Source of the DNA: Robiginitomaculum sp.
GTDB lineage: Bacteria; Pseudomonadota; Alphaproteobacteria; Caulobacterales; Maricaulaceae
Assembly: GCA_026982235.1 (NCBI GenBank)
Contig: JALSHM010000471.1
Coordinates: 1-7,534, forward strand
DNA: 7,534 bases
Direction of reading: 5' to 3'
Shown here: piece by piece, positions 6,395-7,534 of the stretch
Numbering within the stretch: position 1 is the first letter of the stretch
Layout of the letters: every line of letters begins with the position of its first letter
Notes under the pieces: generated by a model
Databases searched by the model: none
Told to the model about the DNA's origin: nothing
What the model saw: only the letters and a program-made list of their open reading frames with translations
Program-made: the position numbers and the translations under genes

Positions 6395-7534
6395 GCCTGC
6401 AATCCGGTAATGGCTCTGCCCAAAATGAGGGCGTGGACATCGTGGGTGCCTTCATAGGTGTTGACGGCCTCCAAGTTCATGGCGTGGCGGATGACGTGGA
6501 ACTCGTCCGAGACGCCATTGCCGCCGTGCATATCGCGAGCTGTGCGGGCTATGTCCAGCGCCTTGCCGCAATTATTGCGCTTAATCAGGGAGATGGCCTC
6601 AATGCCCAATTCACCTTTATCCATCAAACGTCCGGCCTGTAGGGCGGCGTGTAGGCCAAGCGTAATTTCAGTTTGCATGTCGGCCAGTTTTTTCTGGATC
6701 AGCTGGGTTTGGGCGAGGGGCTTGCCGAATTGTTTGCGGTCTAGGGTATATTGTCTGGCCGCGTGCCAGCAAAATTCCGCCGCGCCCATACTGCCCCAAG
6801 CAATGCCGTAACGGGCTTTGTTCAGGCACGAGAATGGGCCGCGCAGGCCTTTAATATCTGGAAATTTATTACCTTCGGGCACGAACACATCCTGCATGAC
6901 GATTTCACCAGTAATGCTGGCGCGCAAGCTGAATTTGCCCTCGATTTTTGGCGCAGACAGGCCTTCCATGCCTTTTTCGAGGACGAAACCGCGAATATCG
7001 CCAGCATCGTCTTTCGCCCATACCACAAATATATCGGCGATTGGGGAATTGGTAATCCACATTTTCGCGCCGTTTAAGATATAGCCGCCGTCTACGGATT
7101 TAGCCCGTGTCTTCATAGAGCCAGGGTCGGAACCTGCATCTGGTTCGGTCAGGCCAAAACAGCCGATAAATTCGCCGCTGGCTAATTTTGGCAGGAATTC
7201 TTGCTTGATTTCTTCAGTGGCAAATTGGTTAATCGGGTGCATGACCAAGGACGATTGCACCGACATCATAGAGCGGTAGCCACTATCAACTCGCTCAACC
7301 TCGCGAGCCACAAGCCCGTAAGTGACATAATTAAGCCCAGCACAGCCATAGCCTTCTATGGTTGAGCCCAGCAAGCCAAGCGCCCCCATCTCGCGGAAGA
7401 TTTCTGGGTCGCATGTCTCGCTACGGTTGGCTTCCAGCACACGCGGCATCAATTTATCCTGGCAATAAGCCCGCGCGCTATCCATGACCAGAATTTCTTC
7501 TTCGGACAGCAGCCCGTTCAGATTAAGCGGGTCT
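6385..7534 (-). CDS. gcdH: Glutaryl-CoA dehydrogenase (N-terminus cut by window edge)
   Basis: FAD-dependent, decarboxylating acyl-CoA dehydrogenase: glutaryl-CoA to crotonyl-CoA plus CO2, electrons passing to ETF, in lysine, hydroxylysine and tryptophan breakdown. The frame stays open past the Met at 7485 to the window edge, adding DPLNLNGLLSEEEILV, which matches the family N-terminus; so that Met is internal, 382 residues are visible, and only about 10-15 are missing. In visible numbering, Arg87-Ser88 of SGYRS correspond to the Arg94/Ser95 that hold the substrate carboxylate in the human enzyme; TEPDAGSD starts at 129; MWITNSP is the FAD-contacting strand. NTYEGTHD carries catalytic Glu361 (human Glu370) preceded by Tyr. 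The Arg-to-Glu distance agrees with human within two residues. The ending ALILGRAITGLQAF is characteristic of GcdH rather than other acyl-CoA dehydrogenases. The secreted-protein gene follows 92 bases downstream. Confidence 0.95.
   Translation of the reverse strand, partial: DPLNLNGLLSEEEILVMDSARAYCQDKLMPRVLEANRSETCDPEIFREMGALGLLGSTIEGYGCAGLNYVTYGLVAREVERVDSGYRSMMSVQSSLVMHPINQFATEEIKQEFLPKLASGEFIGCFGLTEPDAGSDPGSMKTRAKSVDGGYILNGAKMWITNSPIADIFVVWAKDDAGDIRGFVLEKGMEGLSAPKIEGKFSLRASITGEIVMQDVFVPEGNKFPDIKGLRGPFSCLNKARYGIAWGSMGAAEFCWHAARQYTLDRKQFGKPLAQTQLIQKKLADMQTEITLGLHAALQAGRLMDKGELGIEAISLIKRNNCGKALDIARTARDMHGGNGVSDEFHVIRHAMNLEAVNTYEGTHDVHALILGRAITGLQAFF

Noticed and set aside
6433..7084. Plus-strand open frames opposite gcdH
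   Set aside because: Antisense to an intact, highly conserved enzyme, with no recognisable protein features.
7483..7485. ATG at 7485 as the start of glutaryl-CoA dehydrogenase
   Set aside because: The frame stays open to the window edge and the extra residues match the family N-terminus, so the gene is truncated by the window and this Met is internal.

Overview
The window reads as ordinary chromosome of a Gram-negative proteobacterium, most likely an alphaproteobacterium. This is inferred from the overall look of the metabolic proteins, two exported proteins with Sec signal peptides, and a giant MscK/MscM-type channel with a large periplasmic domain; no rRNA or other taxonomic marker is present. 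I see no tRNA, rRNA, CRISPR array, transposase, phage gene or plasmid function.

Layout, left to right. (1) 1-582, plus strand: C-terminal half of alanine dehydrogenase (ald), cut by the window edge. (2) 583-736: convergent intergenic space holding a perfect 8-bp palindrome of REP-like appearance. (3) 737-1912, minus strand: a complete acetyl-CoA acyltransferase/acetyltransferase (thiolase) with all catalytic residues. (4) 1913-2081: divergent, AT-rich control region with a good sigma70-type promoter for the thiolase and an inverted repeat lying across its -35 box. (5) 2082-5552, plus strand: a very large MscS-superfamily mechanosensitive channel with signal peptide, coiled-coil periplasmic domain, about 11 membrane helices and a C-terminal MscS pore and beta domain. 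(6) 5570-6292, minus strand: an unrecognised secreted six-cysteine protein. (7) 6293-6384: its leader, with promoter and Shine-Dalgarno. (8) 6385-7534, minus strand: glutaryl-CoA dehydrogenase (gcdH), lacking only its extreme N-terminus beyond the window.

Functionally, gcdH and the thiolase bracket one route. GcdH makes crotonyl-CoA from glutaryl-CoA (lysine/tryptophan catabolism). Hydration and oxidation, by enzymes not in this window, give acetoacetyl-CoA, which the thiolase can cleave to acetyl-CoA. Alanine dehydrogenase joins amino-acid nitrogen to pyruvate. The genes are not one operon: orientations alternate and the channel and secreted protein sit between them. The channel and secreted-protein genes look more AT-rich than the metabolic genes on either side.

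Nothing here amounts to a clearly new system. The parts most worth a second look are the six-cysteine secreted protein, the operator-like repeat over the thiolase promoter, the REP-like palindrome, and a 15-bp exact direct repeat that brackets the secreted-protein gene.
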